Notes: a model not told the origin generated them from the sequence alone. A DNA stretch of 64,000 nucleotides from Cherax quadricarinatus (GCF_038502225.1 NC_091301.1:22884508-22948507); one strand, 5' to 3'. Numbered from the stretch's first letter, positions 10,453-21,404 are shown. A program made the numbers and translations.

Positions 10453-10661
10453 TTAGAAAAACACTAGAGCAAACACTAGGACATATTTATTAGAAAACGT
10501 TTCGGTAGTGGAACCTTCATCACTTCTAACAGTCAGAGATTAAAAAGACAGACTTATATATACTATCTTTCAAACTTCTGTATGTCAGAAGTAACCTAGG
10601 TCCCAGGAGCGAAACGTTTTTTAATAAATATGTCCTAGTGTTTGCATAAGTGTTTTTCTAA
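10453..10661. mobile_element. Inverted pair of PLE-type termini with hammerhead-like core
   Basis: Arms of 52 bp at 10453-10504 (minus) and 10610-10661 (plus) match at about 48 of 52 positions. Each reads CGAAACGTTTT, AATAAATATGTCC, TAGTGTTTGC and GTGTTTTTCTAA. The plus side continues to ATGTCGGTAT, an end block shared with other copies. The 105-bp interior contains one full hammerhead-like hairpin on the minus side. Confidence 0.75.
10493..10523 (-). ncRNA. Hammerhead-ribozyme-like motif
   Basis: The minus strand reads GTGATGA-A, then GGT-TCCACT-ACC as stem II, then GAAACGTTTTC. Only the first C of CTGATGA is changed. Stem III is short and palindromic (AACGTT), which would favour two molecules acting as a dimer. 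Confidence 0.62.
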
Positions 10662-10710
10662 ACTAATATGTCGGTATCTATTACCACGGTTTATGAAGAA
10701 AAATAATATT

Positions 10711-10850
10711 TTTTTATTAACACATCGGCCGATTCCCACCAAGGCAGGGTGGCCCAAAAAAGGAAAACTTTCATCATCATTCACTCCATCACTGTCTTGC
10801 CAGAGGGGTGCTTTACACTACAGTTTATAAAACTGCAACATTAATATTTA
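10711..10850 (-). mobile_element. Non-LTR 3' end fragment ('ccaccaaggcagggtggcc' family)
   Basis: It matches the 3' ends of the copies at 18105-18305 and 57148-58262 in the same orientation. It begins with tttttttattaacaca, the reverse complement of an A-rich tail, then cggccgattccc and the shared body including ttcactccatcactgtcttg. Severely 5'-truncated. Confidence 0.85.
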
Positions 10851-11811
10851 CTTAAATAACTCCATAGGTTATTTGAGCAACTTTTTAGCTTATCCAGGTC
10901 ACCCCGAGTATATTTACATTTTACAATTTTCATAAGCTTCGCATCATCAGCAAACATAGACACTTATAAATATAATTCAACCTCGTGAGTTCGACGGTTT
11001 ACGAAGCCTGAATAGATCTATAACGCAATGTGATAACATGTACGTAGATAAGCGCATTTACGGAACAACTTGCAGTGTAAACACATTCAACGATGCTGTA
11101 ACAGCTAGGCTTAAATATAATTTATAAGAGCTCGCAGTCTGGCATAAGCACAGAGATCAAATTCGTCAAACTACGAAGATGATGATCAAATTCAATCTTA
11201 TATTATTTTTTGTTGATTGACCACTTATTGAGGAATATGGAGATACAGTTCAGTAACCCATGTACATCAAGGTGCCTTATCATTCAAAAGAATATACCAA
11301 AAAAATCTGAACAAATATGTTAAATTCGCTTATAAATGATAAAGTACAAGATATATAGTATGTATACCCAGATGTACTCCTGTTAACCCCTTTTGGAACC
11401 TAGTTCCTAGATCTATGGTGTATTCTTATGCTCTTGTGCTATTATGCACAAGATGGATAACGGGGTGCACCATTAAAAAGTGCTTCGGTGGCAAAATCTA
11501 AATCTAACATATACTAGAAACTCTGAATGCCCCGGTACCAAATTTTGTAAAACTCATTGTGCTACTCTCACCCATTCTGACTTTTCCTCCCTAACTGATA
11601 ATGTCTGCGTTCCTTGAACCCCTCAGGTACTGTTCTCCTTACTCCTGCCTGCTTTCTCCCCAGCTTCTGGATTAATCTCTGCAGTACTGTTCCAAAACCT
11701 TTTTCTACAACAACAACAAAAAATGTATCCCACTCATTCCTGCTGTACTACATTTATTAGGCATGATTTTGCTTTAATAAATCATCCCTTATTTAGGTTC
11801 TGCACCAGTCT
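10851..11811. other. Spacer with possible old repeat pieces
   Basis: The text near 10945 (gcatcatcagcaaacat) and near 11450 (cacaagatggataacggggt) looks like worn dispersed repeat to me, but I cannot assign it to a family. No coding sequence is supported. Confidence 0.4.
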
Positions 11812-11945
11812 CCTCTTTACAGTTTTTATTTTCGGTATATGAATGAAAAAGGTGTGTAGTTCAGGGTTCCCTTTCTTCCACATTTCTTAAATGCGAGAAC
11901 CACATTTTTCCATTTCCTAGATATAGGGAAGCTGCCAGTCTTCCA
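11812..11945 (-). pseudogene. Non-LTR reverse transcriptase fingers remnant
   Basis: One minus-strand frame reads WKTGSFPISRKWKNVVLAF then KKCGRKGTLNYTPFSF. This corresponds to the conserved non-LTR reverse transcriptase block L.TG..P..WK.A.V.P.FKKG.R....NYRP.S. The Arg-Pro of NYRP is changed to Thr-Pro. Flanking sequence on both sides has decayed beyond recognition. Confidence 0.65.
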
Positions 11946-11984
11946 GTGATCTCTCCAGCTGCAAGTCATCATATGTAAGATCCG

Positions 11985-12033
11985 CGTCAGGAAACACTTG
12001 TCCTGTTTGCTTAAAAACCTTACCTAACCTAAC
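11985..12033 (+). repeat. Small dispersed repeat ending in CCTAA units, copy 1
   Basis: Shares tcaggaaacacttgtcctgtt and a terminal ttacctaacctaacctaa with 16682-16728. CCTAA is the complement of the arthropod telomere unit TTAGG. Confidence 0.6.
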
Positions 12034-12640
12034 CTAATCCAGTGATCTGTTGAAGTCTCGATATCTCTGCTGCTTCCTTCAGCACCCATCGTCATATTTC
12101 ATCAGGTACCGATGCTTCTGTCGTGTCCAGTTCTTGCAGTAATTTCTGCGTCTCCTTTTTGTAGTTTGAATGTTAGTTTTATGTTCTGCTGTTGAGTTCT
12201 TCACTCTTTGTGTCTTGCTATTGTGAATTCCTCTAATGTTGTTTAATTCCTCGCAAACTTCTTCATTGTCCTCTATGATTTTTTTTCTTTTTTGACTTAG
12301 TTCCTGGTCCCAAAGTCAATTTCCTGCTTGTGGGACTAAAACAGAGTATCACCTTGTATTTCTTGTTGATGCAAAGTCGTTTTCAAATTGCCTCTTCATT
12401 CCTTCCTAATTTCGTGTAATCGTTTTAAACTCTTCTGTCAATTTCCTTGTTTCTGTGTGGGCATGGGTTTGCGGGCGTGGCCTTGCGTCCGTGGGCGCGC
12501 ATACGTGGGCGTGCGGGCGTGGAGGTGCGTACACGGACTCATCCCTCCCGCTACATTCGTGCGTAAAACAGGAATGTCAAAAATTGTGAGAGGAGAATTT
12601 ATTGACACATTCCTGCAACATGGACTACGCCACAGTTACA
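12034..12640. other. Spacer, no feature recognised
   Basis: T-rich sequence, then a GT/GC-rich patch (12460-12535) with loose gtgggcgtgcgggcg repeats. Confidence 0.5.
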
Positions 12641-13430
12641 AATAACTGGCTGACTGTATGACAGGGCAACGGTACGAGACAGTAGACAAGCTGACAGTAT
12701 AACGTAAAGGCAAAAGCTGACCTGCTGCCTCATTTGCTGCCTGACTGGCTGGCTTATTGCTGACTTACTGGCTGACCGATTCATCTGGCTGACTGATTCA
12801 GCTGGCTGACTGACTCACTTACTGCCTGGATGGATGGCTGCTTACCTTGCTGACTGCCTAACTCGCTGTCTATCTCTAACACATCTGCTGCTTGTCTGCC
12901 AAGCTGGCTGTATAGCTCCTCTGAGTGCTAACTGGCTGGATGGCTGACTGGCTGACTCACTTCCTGGCAGGTTGAGGATCTGCTTGGCTCATTTGTTGGC
13001 TGGCTGACTAGCTTTCTGGCTGACTGACTGGTTGGATGACTGGCTTACTAGTTGATTGGTTGGCAGGCTAATTGGCTGACTGGTTCACTGACTAGCTGAT
13101 GGCTCACTTCCTGGCTGACTGACTAACAGGCTGGCTAGCCGGCTGGCTGGCTCAGTTGCTGGTTAGCTAACTGGTTGACTGACTGACTGATTGACTGACT
13201 AACTCGTTGACCGGTTGGCTGACTGACGGGTTGACTGGCTGGCTGACTGACTGGCTGGCTGGCTGACTGACTGACTGACTGCTGGCTGACTGACTGACTG
13301 GCTTCACATCGTTCCAGAACGAGTTATAACAGCTGACTACCTTTTTCGTGGGCCGACACGCTGACTAAATGCGCTACTGCCTGACTGACTCACTCGTCGA
13401 CAGACTGACTGACTGACCAGCTAAAATTTA
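12641..13430 (+). repeat. Degenerate CTGA/CTGG tetranucleotide-derived array
   Basis: Loose runs of ctgactgactggctgg dominate about 790 bp, cleanest around 13170-13300. There is no coding signal. Confidence 0.85.
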
Positions 13431-13784
13431 ATCCATCATGATTGCCTGAACCTGACTGACAGTTCCTCCCCCCTCCATCAAGTTGTCACATCCGTCAGAA
13501 CTTCTGACACTATGACGATTTGATTCACGACTGTCTACCCGCCTGACATCCTGGCTCCTCGTCTCTCTTGAACTGATGAAGCTGGCAGAGTTATTCATTA
13601 GGTTTGTATTTCAACGCGGAAGCGCTAAACCAGTTGGTGGGATGGGAGGGTCATGCAGAGGCGCCTTGAGAAAGGGAGGTAACCAGGTTTGATGTGAGGA
13701 AGGGTAGAGTAGTTCCTGTTAATTGGATTAAGAGCCCTTAACTAGCATCAAGGAGCCTCTTTGAAGGTTGAACAAGTGAAGCTC
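13431..13784. other. Spacer, no feature recognised
   Basis: Nothing supportable. Confidence 0.5.
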
Positions 13785-13998
13785 TGATAGGAAAGGAATT
13801 TAGAGAAAAGGAACTGATGGACAAAGAACTGATAGAAAAGGAACCAGTAGACAAGGTATTAATAGAAAGAGAAAAGGAACTGAGTGAAAATGAACTGAGA
13901 GAAAAGAAACTGATAGAAGAGGAGCTGATAAAGAAGGAACTGATAAACTAAGAACTGACAGGAAAGGAATTGAGAGAAAAGGATCTAGCAGTGAAGTA
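13785..13998 (+). repeat. Degenerate purine-rich minisatellite, about 15-bp unit
   Basis: Variants of gaaaaggaactgataga repeat about 13 times with indels. The strand is strongly purine-rich. Confidence 0.8.
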
Positions 13999-14159
13999 AT
14001 CAACAAACCTACTAATTCATCAGATCACCAATCATTTAGGATATTCCTGCAGATAACTCATTTATTTCTCGGTAAAGATTTTTATTTCTCTGCAGAGCTG
14101 GAGTGTTGACCCTCAGGCTGGTCCTTCCCCATTTTGGTGTAAGAAAGTCAGTACTGGTC

Positions 14160-14528
14160 TTGAACTTTCTAATTCAACCTGTCTTGCAGGTGCTGGTGTC
14201 TTCCTTGTAATTCAATCTGTGTTGCAGGTGCTGCTGTCTCCCTCGTAATTCAACCTGTGTTGCAGGTGCTGGTGTCTCCCGCGTAATTCAACCTGTGTTG
14301 CAGGTGCTGGTGTCTCCCACGTAATTCAATCTGTGTTGCAGGTGCTGCTGTCTCCCGCGTAATTCAACCTGTGTTGCAGGTGCTGGTGTCTCCCGCGTAA
14401 TTCAACCTGTGTTGCAGGTGCTGGTGTCTCCCGCGTAATTCAACCTGTGTTGCAGGTGCTGGTGTCTACCGCGTAATTCAACCTGTGTTGCAGGTGCTGG
14501 TGTCTCCCGCGTAATTCAACCTGTGTTT
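14160..14528 (+). repeat. 38-bp minisatellite, about 9.5 copies
   Basis: Each unit contains gtaattcaacctgtgttgca followed by ggtgctggtgtctcccgc. Later copies are almost identical, while the first two are diverged. Confidence 0.95.
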
Positions 14529-14689
14529 CTTGGACTGGATGAAACGAGGCGGGCGGCTACAAGCCGCCCCGTCGACCGGAACCGTCGCAGTTCAATAAAA
14601 ATTGTTGGCGAGTTTGCCGGTGCCGGACCTTCCCATTCCTGCAATTGCGCTGGCAACATTTTCAATATTTTCGCCCCCTGCACCAGCCG

Positions 14690-14850
14690 TTCCTGTTGTC
14701 CTCCCCTCCCCTCCCCTCTCGCCCATCCCCTCCCCCCCTCCCAGTTCCTCTACCCGAGCCCCCTTTCCCTCCCATCCTCCCACTCCCTCCCATTCCCCCA
14801 TTCCCACCCACACCCCCCCACCCTAACACGCTCACCCACCACTGGGATTC
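14690..14850. repeat. C-rich low-complexity stretch
   Basis: CCCTCCC and CCCATCC runs. Open frames on both strands are composition-driven. Confidence 0.75.
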
Positions 14851-14919
14851 TCTCATTTTATTTAAAGTTGAGTTAGGCAACAAATGGGTTTAGATCTTCA
14901 TGAGCGTGACGGCCAAGAT

Positions 14920-15225
14920 TCTGTGTTTCTTCAGTGTGTTGTGTCAGTGGTTGTTCTTCAGTGTGTTGTGTCAGTGGTTGTTCTTCAGTGTGTTGTGTCA
15001 GTGGTTCTTAAGTTTGTCAGTGGTTGTTCTTCAGTGTGTTGTATCAGTGGCTCTTAAGTTTATGTCAGTGGTTCTTCAGTGTGTTGTGTCAGTGGTTCTT
15101 AAGTTTTTATCAGTGGTTCTTCAGTGTGCTGTGTCAGTGGGTGTTCTTTTGTGTATTCTAGCGGTTGTTCTTCAGTGTTTTGTGTCAGTGGTTGTTCTTC
15201 AGTGTGCTATGTCAGTGGATGTTCT
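14920..15225 (+). repeat. 27-bp minisatellite with a 17-bp variant, about 11 copies
   Basis: Units of ttcttcagtgtgttgtgtca plus gtggttg alternate with shorter variants carrying ttaagttt. Confidence 0.88.
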
Positions 15226-15560
15226 ACCCTCTTTCCCCCATGCAACCATAACACTCCTCCCAATCCCTCTCACTCACCCCGCTCAATCAAGTCGATCCTT
15301 ACCCTCTTAACCTGCCTCCACCAGATTTACCTTTACCTCTTCCCTTTAACCACCCTCTTCCCCTTTCCCTCATCATCATCCACTCGTATTCCCTCCCATA
15401 CCTTCCCACCTTCTTCCATCACCCATCTCTTTTTCCTTCCTCCTTCTACTCACCTGTCCCTTATCACCCATCCATTCCTGTAACCTGTAACCCCTCTCTT
15501 CCTTAATTCCCCTCCCCCTCTCTCTTAATGCACCTTCCCCTCCTACCACTTACCTTCCTG
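15226..15560. other. Pyrimidine-rich spacer
   Basis: Loose CTTCC and CACCC motifs, no gene. Confidence 0.55.
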
Positions 15561-15654
15561 GTGCGTCCTGTCGGGTGAGTTTCCTGCAAAATGTATGCCT
15601 GAATCAGCGCGGAAATTTAGTGCCTTGTTCGTCAGAATTGCGATCCCTTTTTGA

Positions 15655-15800
15655 GCTGAGGAGCACCCAGCTCACCGTCTGTGTGAGCAGAGGTGCACCC
15701 AGCTCACTGTGTGAGCAGAGGGGCACCCAGCTCACTGTGTTAGCTGAGGGGCACCTAGATCACAGTTGGTGTGAGCTGAGAGATGCTCAGCTCACAGTTA
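15655..15800 (+). repeat. Short minisatellite, roughly 30-bp unit
   Basis: About five imperfect copies containing ggggcacccagctcac followed by gtgtgagcagag. Confidence 0.8.
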
Positions 15801-15837
15801 TGAGAGAGGAGAAACCTATCATGAAGACGGGAAAGTC

Positions 15838-15927
15838 TACCTGCTGAGAGCTTCCAGCAAGTCTGCCTGCTGAGGGCTTCCAGCAAGCCTGCCCGCTGAG
15901 AGCTTCCAGCAAACCTGCCTGCTGAGG
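15838..15927 (+). repeat. 27-bp minisatellite, 3.3 copies
   Basis: Units of ctgctgagagcttccagcaa followed by a short gcctgc variant. Confidence 0.88.
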
Positions 15928-16107
15928 ACCCCCTCGCTGCTGGAGTTAGGATCACGTTCCCAGTTTGCAACGTCTTGAGGCCCCGAGTTCCAGCAGTCTA
16001 ATTAGCGGGTTCATTCCCGAAGTCGAGAACTTGTCGAAGTTGTTGCTGCTGGGGCGACTCCCAGCTGACCCTGACTCAGTGGCTCGTCTCCAAGTTCACC
16101 TTCAATC

Positions 16108-16225
16108 CGTGTCACCTGTCAGGATCTCCGTGTCGCCTGTCGGGATCTCCATGTCGCCTGTCGGGATCTCCGTGTTGTCTGTCGGGAACTCCGTGTCACC
16201 CATCAGAATCTTTGTGTCACCTGTT
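16108..16225 (+). repeat. 21-bp minisatellite, about 5.5 copies
   Basis: Units of gtgtcgcctgtcgggatctc. It ends directly against the hammerhead-like repeat. Confidence 0.88.
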
Positions 16226-16228
16226 GAT

Positions 16229-16430
16229 TGAAACGTTTCGCCTACTCATTAGGCTTCATCAGCCAAATACAGAGGAGAATAATTTGGAGACATCAGGCAC
16301 AGTAGCGAGGTAAAGATGATGCAATCATTCCATAAACCTTGAAGAAACAGTCTTTGAGGTGGTCAGTCCCTCAGCCTGGAGAAGAGTTCACCTCCAAAAT
16401 CTGAAACAATGTGAAGCTGCAGTTTAAGAA
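16229..16430 (-). mobile_element. Hammerhead-like repeat family A, copy 2
   Basis: Homologous to 5226-5393 and 52240-52450. Shared blocks include ggtggtcagtccctcagcc and tggagaagagtt (plus-strand text), which lie upstream of the ribozyme-like core on the minus strand. Confidence 0.72.
16230..16262 (-). ncRNA. Hammerhead-ribozyme-like motif with complete core
   Basis: The minus strand reads CTGATGA-A, then GCCTA-ATGAG-TAGGC, a perfect 5-bp stem II, then GAAACGTTTC. Both conserved core strands are intact. One extra A separates CTGATGA from stem II. No convincing stem I or GTC cleavage triplet follows (AATC instead), so activity is doubtful. Confidence 0.68.
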
Positions 16431-16681
16431 CGGAGTCTAAAGTACTGGCGAAGATGAGGTGAGGTTTCCAAGAAGGGAAGAATTTGAGGAACACTTCTAG
16501 CAGTGGTCGACGCCTCCTGCTGAATCTTCCAGACCTTCTCGCCCCACCTTCGCCAGTATTTAAGACTCCATTCTAATGCTTCAGCTTCAGATATGGTTAC
16601 AGAAATGGTTATAACAACCATAATTTTTAAAAGGGTAGACCGGTAAGCCAGCGGAAGGCCTCGGTCAGATGACCAAAAAGC

Positions 16682-16728
16682 TCAGGAAACACTTGTCCTG
16701 TTACCTGACAGACTTTACCTAACCTAAC
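16682..16728 (+). repeat. Small dispersed repeat ending in CCTAA units, copy 2
   Basis: Shares caggaaacacttgtcctgtt and cctaacctaacctaag with 11985-12033. Confidence 0.6.
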
Positions 16729-16849
16729 CTAAGCTTCAGTTTCACATTGTTCAAGACTATGAGAGGCTGATGCGTCTCATGGTCGAGATAGCATCACTAC
16801 TGCTGTAGTTTCCTGACCGCAACGTTCGTGCTGTTATTGGGTGGCATAA

Positions 16850-18104
16850 GTCTCAATTTGCCGTTTTCATTAAATAAATTTGGGTGTTCGTATTCATTAA
16901 CTAAGGAATGCTTCCTCCTATAGGCTTCAAAATATTACCGTATTTTCCGGCATATAAGACGAGCTTTTCTTTCCCCAAGAAAAGTCTTGGAAAATTCCCC
17001 TACGTCTTATATGTTCAAAGTCAGGGTCGAGGGTAGGCTTTGGGTTGCTGGCAAGTGGTGGTGTGTTATTAAAAGGCATACAGTTCATTATAGTAATAAA
17101 GTTGTAATGCTCGTGCGCCTTATATGCCGGAAAATGCGATAATGATGATGTCTGTACAAACGAGGATGACCCATAAATTCAACCTGAGTAGGTGTAAATT
17201 TGAAATTTTACTGGAATTGTTAAAAATCTTGGCATCGTTGGAATTAGATCAATTACTCGAGAATGCCTTTTCTGATTGGCTTGAAACTTTCACTGTTGGT
17301 GGGCCTTATTAAAAGAAATTTTGATGCTCATTTTGTGCTGTGTTAATTTACATTTACCAGTTTTCCTGAATAAATTGTTTCTCACGCAGTATCTGGAGAA
17401 TGCCTTTCGTGATCGGCTTCAAACCCCAAGGGCAACGTATCTTAATGGAAATATTTTTTATTATTTTTGGGGCTGTTCATCTGCCAACTGGCCCATTTAT
17501 AAGCAGTTTTATCAAATTAGATTTTCTTAAATATTTTTTTCTTATAAGATTGTAGAGAATGTGAAATACTGTAGAATATAAATGAAAATGAGAACTGAAA
17601 AAAATAGTGTTTTTGCGAGTATTTTAATTACAAGAGAGTCGCAAAAAAATTTTCCTCAGAAACTGTCACATCCGATTATCTTCAACTTTCAACGGTAATA
17701 ACTTGGTGATATATTTCATGAGCAGCTTCTAGCATAGTGTGCTTGTGTATTTTAGGATATTAGTCTTCCGGAGATAACGAGAGCGTACCTCTTCAGTTTA
17801 GTTTCACAACTGGTGTCTCTTAATGGAAGAGTTTAATTAAATTTTAGCTGTGTATGTCCTATTTGTCATTTTTATTGAAGAAATTTGAACATTAGCTTCT
17901 CTAAGAAGACATTATTATAAAGGCCTCTTACGATTTGCTTCAAATCTTCAGTGTTAAAAAATTTTGGACTGTTTCCTCCTTACCACTAAAATTGAAATAT
18001 TTTGACTAGAAATTCACTATTTTACAGTCAGAATACCAAGTCTCTTAGATTTTATTGTACACTTCATATGATTTTTTTTAAATACGTAAAATATTTAATT
18101 ATTT
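16850..18104. repeat. Decayed satellite block 1, period roughly 150 bp
   Basis: Variants of gagaatgcc.tttctgattggcttcaaac-type text recur near 16900, 17250, 17395 and 17915, separated by text such as ttgtgctgtgttaattt. The same motif recurs in blocks at 24400-25960, 29700-29945 and 37390-38400. It is non-coding and a MITE is nested in it. Confidence 0.6.
16938..17139. mobile_element. Non-autonomous TIR element (MITE), 202 bp
   Basis: Left end CCGTATTTTCCGGCATATAA and right end (reverse complement) TCGCATTTTCCGGCATATAA form terminal inverted repeats of about 24 bp with few mismatches. TA lies directly outside both ends, consistent with a TA target duplication as in Tc1/mariner-type elements. 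There is no transposase. The superfamily is inferred. Confidence 0.78.
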
Positions 18105-18305
18105 TTTTATTAACACACTGGCCGATTCCCACCAAGGCAGGGTGGCCCGAAAAAGAAAAACTTTCACCATCATTCACTCCATCACTGTCTTGCCAGAAGG
18201 GTGCTTTACACTACAGTTTTTAAACTGCAACATTAACACCCCTCCTTCAGAGTGCAGGCACTGTACTTCCCATCTCCAGGACTCAAGTCCGGCCTTCCGG
18301 ATTAA
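18105..18305 (-). mobile_element. Non-LTR 3' end fragment, same family as 57148-58262
   Basis: It begins with tttttttattaacacactgg (tail complement) and continues through the ccaccaaggcagggtggcc block to tcaagtccggccttcc, nearly identical to 57150-57335. 5'-truncated. Confidence 0.9.
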
Positions 18306-18527
18306 AAAATTATATCGCCATCCGCTCTGTTCTATTTGCGTGAATTGAGGTAAAGGGGACCGGGATTATGCAGTACCTTTCTCGGGTCGCGATGTGGCCG
18401 AACTGCATCGAGTTGTATACACACTGGAGTGCGGCGTCCCTCGGCGCAAGAGGTGGAGACTTGATTCTCCTTCCGCTAATCGCTTAATAGAAACTATAAA
18501 TACATGCGTTTACTAGCTGATCCCAAT
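18306..18527. other. Tail of decayed satellite block 1
   Basis: The text ggattatgcagtacctttctcgg resembles 25935-25965 and 38325-38345, placing it with the decayed satellite family. Confidence 0.5.
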
Positions 18528-19170
18528 GTGATCTGAGAGCACCATCAGTGACCTTAGCTCATCGTTGTGATCTGAGAGCACCATCAGTGACCTTAGCTCA
18601 TCATTGCGATCTGAGATCATCATCAGTGACCTTAGCTCATCATTGTGATCTGAGAGCACCATCAGTGACCTTAGCTCATCATTGTGATCTGAGAACACCA
18701 TCAGTGACCTTAGCTCATCAATGGGATCTGAGAGCACTAGCAGTGACCTTATCTCATTAACATGATCTGAGAGCACCAACAGTGGCCTTAGGTCATCAAT
18801 GTGATCTGAGAGCACCAATAGTGACCATAGCTCATCAGCGTAACCTAAGAGCACCAACAGTGACCCTAGCTCATCAACATGACCTGAGATCACCAGCAGT
18901 GATCTTAGCTCATCAATGTGAGCTGAGAGTACAAGCAGTAACCTTAACTCATCAACGTGACCTGAGAGTACCAGCAGTGACCTTAGTTCATCAACATGAC
19001 CTGAAAGCATCAACAGTGACCTTAACTCATCAACGTAACCTGAGCACCAACAGTGGCCTTAACTCATCAACGTGACCTGAGAGCACCTACAGTGACCTTA
19101 ACTCATCAACGTGACCTGAGAGCATCAACAGTGACCTTAGCTCATCAACGTGACCTGAGAGCATCCACAG
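18528..19170 (+). repeat. 39-bp minisatellite, about 16 copies
   Basis: Units contain gatctgagagcaccatcagt followed by gaccttagctcatca. The 39-bp period (13 codons) keeps frames open on both strands. The resulting 13-residue repeat proteins have no start context or homology and are rejected. Confidence 0.95.
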
Positions 19171-19389
19171 CTGTCTCACAAGCTTCATTATATGTAGACG
19201 ATATAGAACGTAAAAGTCATCAATGTACAAAGCTATGGCGATTAAAATTTTAAATTCGCCTGAATTATAAAAACAGTGGGATAAATGGTTAACGCTAAAA
19301 CAGCGAGCGAAGTTACAGCGATATTTGCGTCAAAAGATTTTGTGTGTCGTTTTTGTCAATGTTGCAACGACGTACAAAAATATTTATGT

Positions 19390-19612
19390 TGCAAATGCCA
19401 TTCCCTGTCCTAATAAATGTTGCAGAATTATACACCTGTCCTGGTTAATGCTGCATTGCTACATACGTTTCCTTGTTAGCCTTGCAATATAACATCCCCG
19501 TCCTAGTTAGTATTGCAATATTATGCACCTGTCATAGTGTTGCAGTGTTATACATAGGACCTAGCTAATGTGGCAAAGTTATACACCTGTCTCAGTTAAT
19601 GTTGAAATGAAT
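19390..19612 (+). repeat. Degenerate minisatellite, about 31-bp unit, 7 copies
   Basis: Variants of aatgttgcagaattatacac followed by ctgtcctggtt recur. Confidence 0.72.
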
Positions 19613-19858
19613 CAAAACAGTTTACCAAGTCAATGAGCCTGTCAAGTGCACTAATTTACGCCTCCTGGAGTGCACAGGCGAGCACTGGTGCAATACTGTG
19701 AACATCTGTCCCCTTCTTGATAGGTAGGTACTTTGATGCTCTTGAGCCACGGAACTGGAGAGACTCTTTCCCTCTATACGTCAAACTTGTGCATCTCCCA
19801 TCCCTCAGCATAACTTCTGTGACTGTTGTGGCTATAAATAACGTTTCCTCATCAAAAT
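19613..19858. other. Spacer, no feature recognised
   Basis: A short minus-strand frame crosses it without recognisable domain. A cgtttcctcatcaaa string near 19844 weakly recalls the hammerhead core but lacks stem II. Confidence 0.4.
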
Positions 19859-19889
19859 AAACACACACACACACACACACACACACACC
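19859..19889. repeat. (CA)n microsatellite
   Basis: Short dinucleotide run. Confidence 0.95.
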
Positions 19890-19954
19890 AACACATACGC
19901 ATATACTACAGGCCTAGTGTCTAATCGACATGTGCCTAGGACAAAATGGTAACT

Positions 19955-19956
<2 letters not shown>

Positions 19957-20043
<87 letters not shown>
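19957..20043. repeat. (CA)n microsatellite
   Basis: About 43 units, abutting the 5' truncation point of the non-LTR fragment. Confidence 0.97.
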
Positions 20044-20045
<2 letters not shown>

Positions 20046-20719
20046 CACTCAAGGAGAAAGATCTTGGGGTGAGTATAATACTGAGCACGTCTCCGGAAGC
20101 ACACATCAGCCAGATAACTGCTTCAGCATATGGGCGCCTGACAAACCTGAGAATAGCGTTCCGATACTTCAGTAAGGAATCGTTCATGACTCTGTATTCC
20201 GTGTACGTCAGGCCCATATTGGAGTATGCAGCACCAATTTGGAACACACACCTGGTCAAGCACGTCAAGAAATTAGAGAAAATGCAAAGGTTTGCAAAAA
20301 GGCTAGTTCCAGAGCTAGGGGTAATGTCCTACGAAAAAAGGTTAAGGGAAATCGGCCTGACGACACTGGAGGACAAGAGGGTTAGGGGAGACATGATAAG
20401 GACATACAAAATACTGAGAGGAATATATAAGATGGACAGAGACAGGATGTTCCAGAGATGGGACACAGAAACAAGGGGTCACAATTGAAAGTCGAAGATT
20501 CAGATGAGTCAAAGGGATGTTACGAAATATTTCATCAACCATAGAATTGTCAGGAAGTGGAATAGTCTAGCAAATGATGTAGTGGTGGCAGGAACCATAC
20601 ATAGTCTTAAGACGAGGTATGATAAAGCTCATGGAGCAGGGAGAGAGACGACCCAGTAACGGTCATTGAAGAGGCGGGGCCAGGAGCTGAGTCTCGACCC
20701 CTGCAACCACAAATAGGTG
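20044..20719 (+). pseudogene. Non-LTR retrotransposon, reverse transcriptase C-terminal part and 3' UTR
   Basis: One frame runs to a TGA at 20486-20488 and continues in the same frame to a TAA at 20657-20659. It shows KDLGVSI, SVYVRPILEYAAPIWNTH, KLEKMQRFAKRLVPEL, LTTLEDKRVRGDMI, then after the stop SQRDVTKYFINHRIVRKWNS and a VVVAGTIHSLKTRYD end. These are the thumb and C-terminal blocks of CR1/Jockey-like elements (L.Y..YVRP.LEYA...W....., +LE..Q+...+.+, L..LE.RR.RGDLI). Palm motifs are missing because of 5' truncation. The gag and endonuclease are absent. A 3' UTR follows, ending at a short (CA)n. Confidence 0.9.
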
Positions 20720-20741
20720 AGTACACACACACACACACACA
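20720..20741. repeat. (CA)n at the non-LTR 3' end
   Basis: A short dinucleotide run terminates the element copy, probably as its 3' tail. Confidence 0.85.
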
Positions 20742-20799
20742 ACAATATAAAAAAATCATTGATAATGATATCAAGTTTTTTTTATTTTTAGATCAAAAC

Positions 20800-21119
<320 letters not shown>

Positions 21120-21404
21120 AGTATATGAATAGAGCAGGAAGAAGTCCTGGAGGTCCACTGGACGGGACTGGGGTAAACAAGGAAGAGTATACCTTAGCAG
21201 CAGGGCAAGCGAATATTCCAGCTATGCTACGCACTCTCTCTGCCAGTATATAAAACCTTAATTAAAATTTCAGGGCCACACAACGTACGAGCGTAGCTCC
21301 GGGTGTGTTTCTTGCGGCCTGACTGCTTCATTAATCAGCTATTATGTATGCCATTATAGGGTCCAGCTCGGTGACATGGACGACCCATCTCTCTGTCTCT
21401 CTCG

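Noticed and set aside
14523..14893. Overlapping Pro-rich and Gly-rich frames
   Set aside because: They reflect the C-rich stretch at 14690-14850, open in most frames on both strands.
18513..19253. 13-residue repeat proteins on both strands
   Set aside because: The 39-bp tandem unit is 13 codons long, which keeps frames open without selection.
19834..19858. Hammerhead-like string cgtttcctcatcaaaat (minus strand TTTTGATGAGGAAACG)
   Set aside because: Stem II is missing entirely, so the two core strings are adjacent; it is probably chance.
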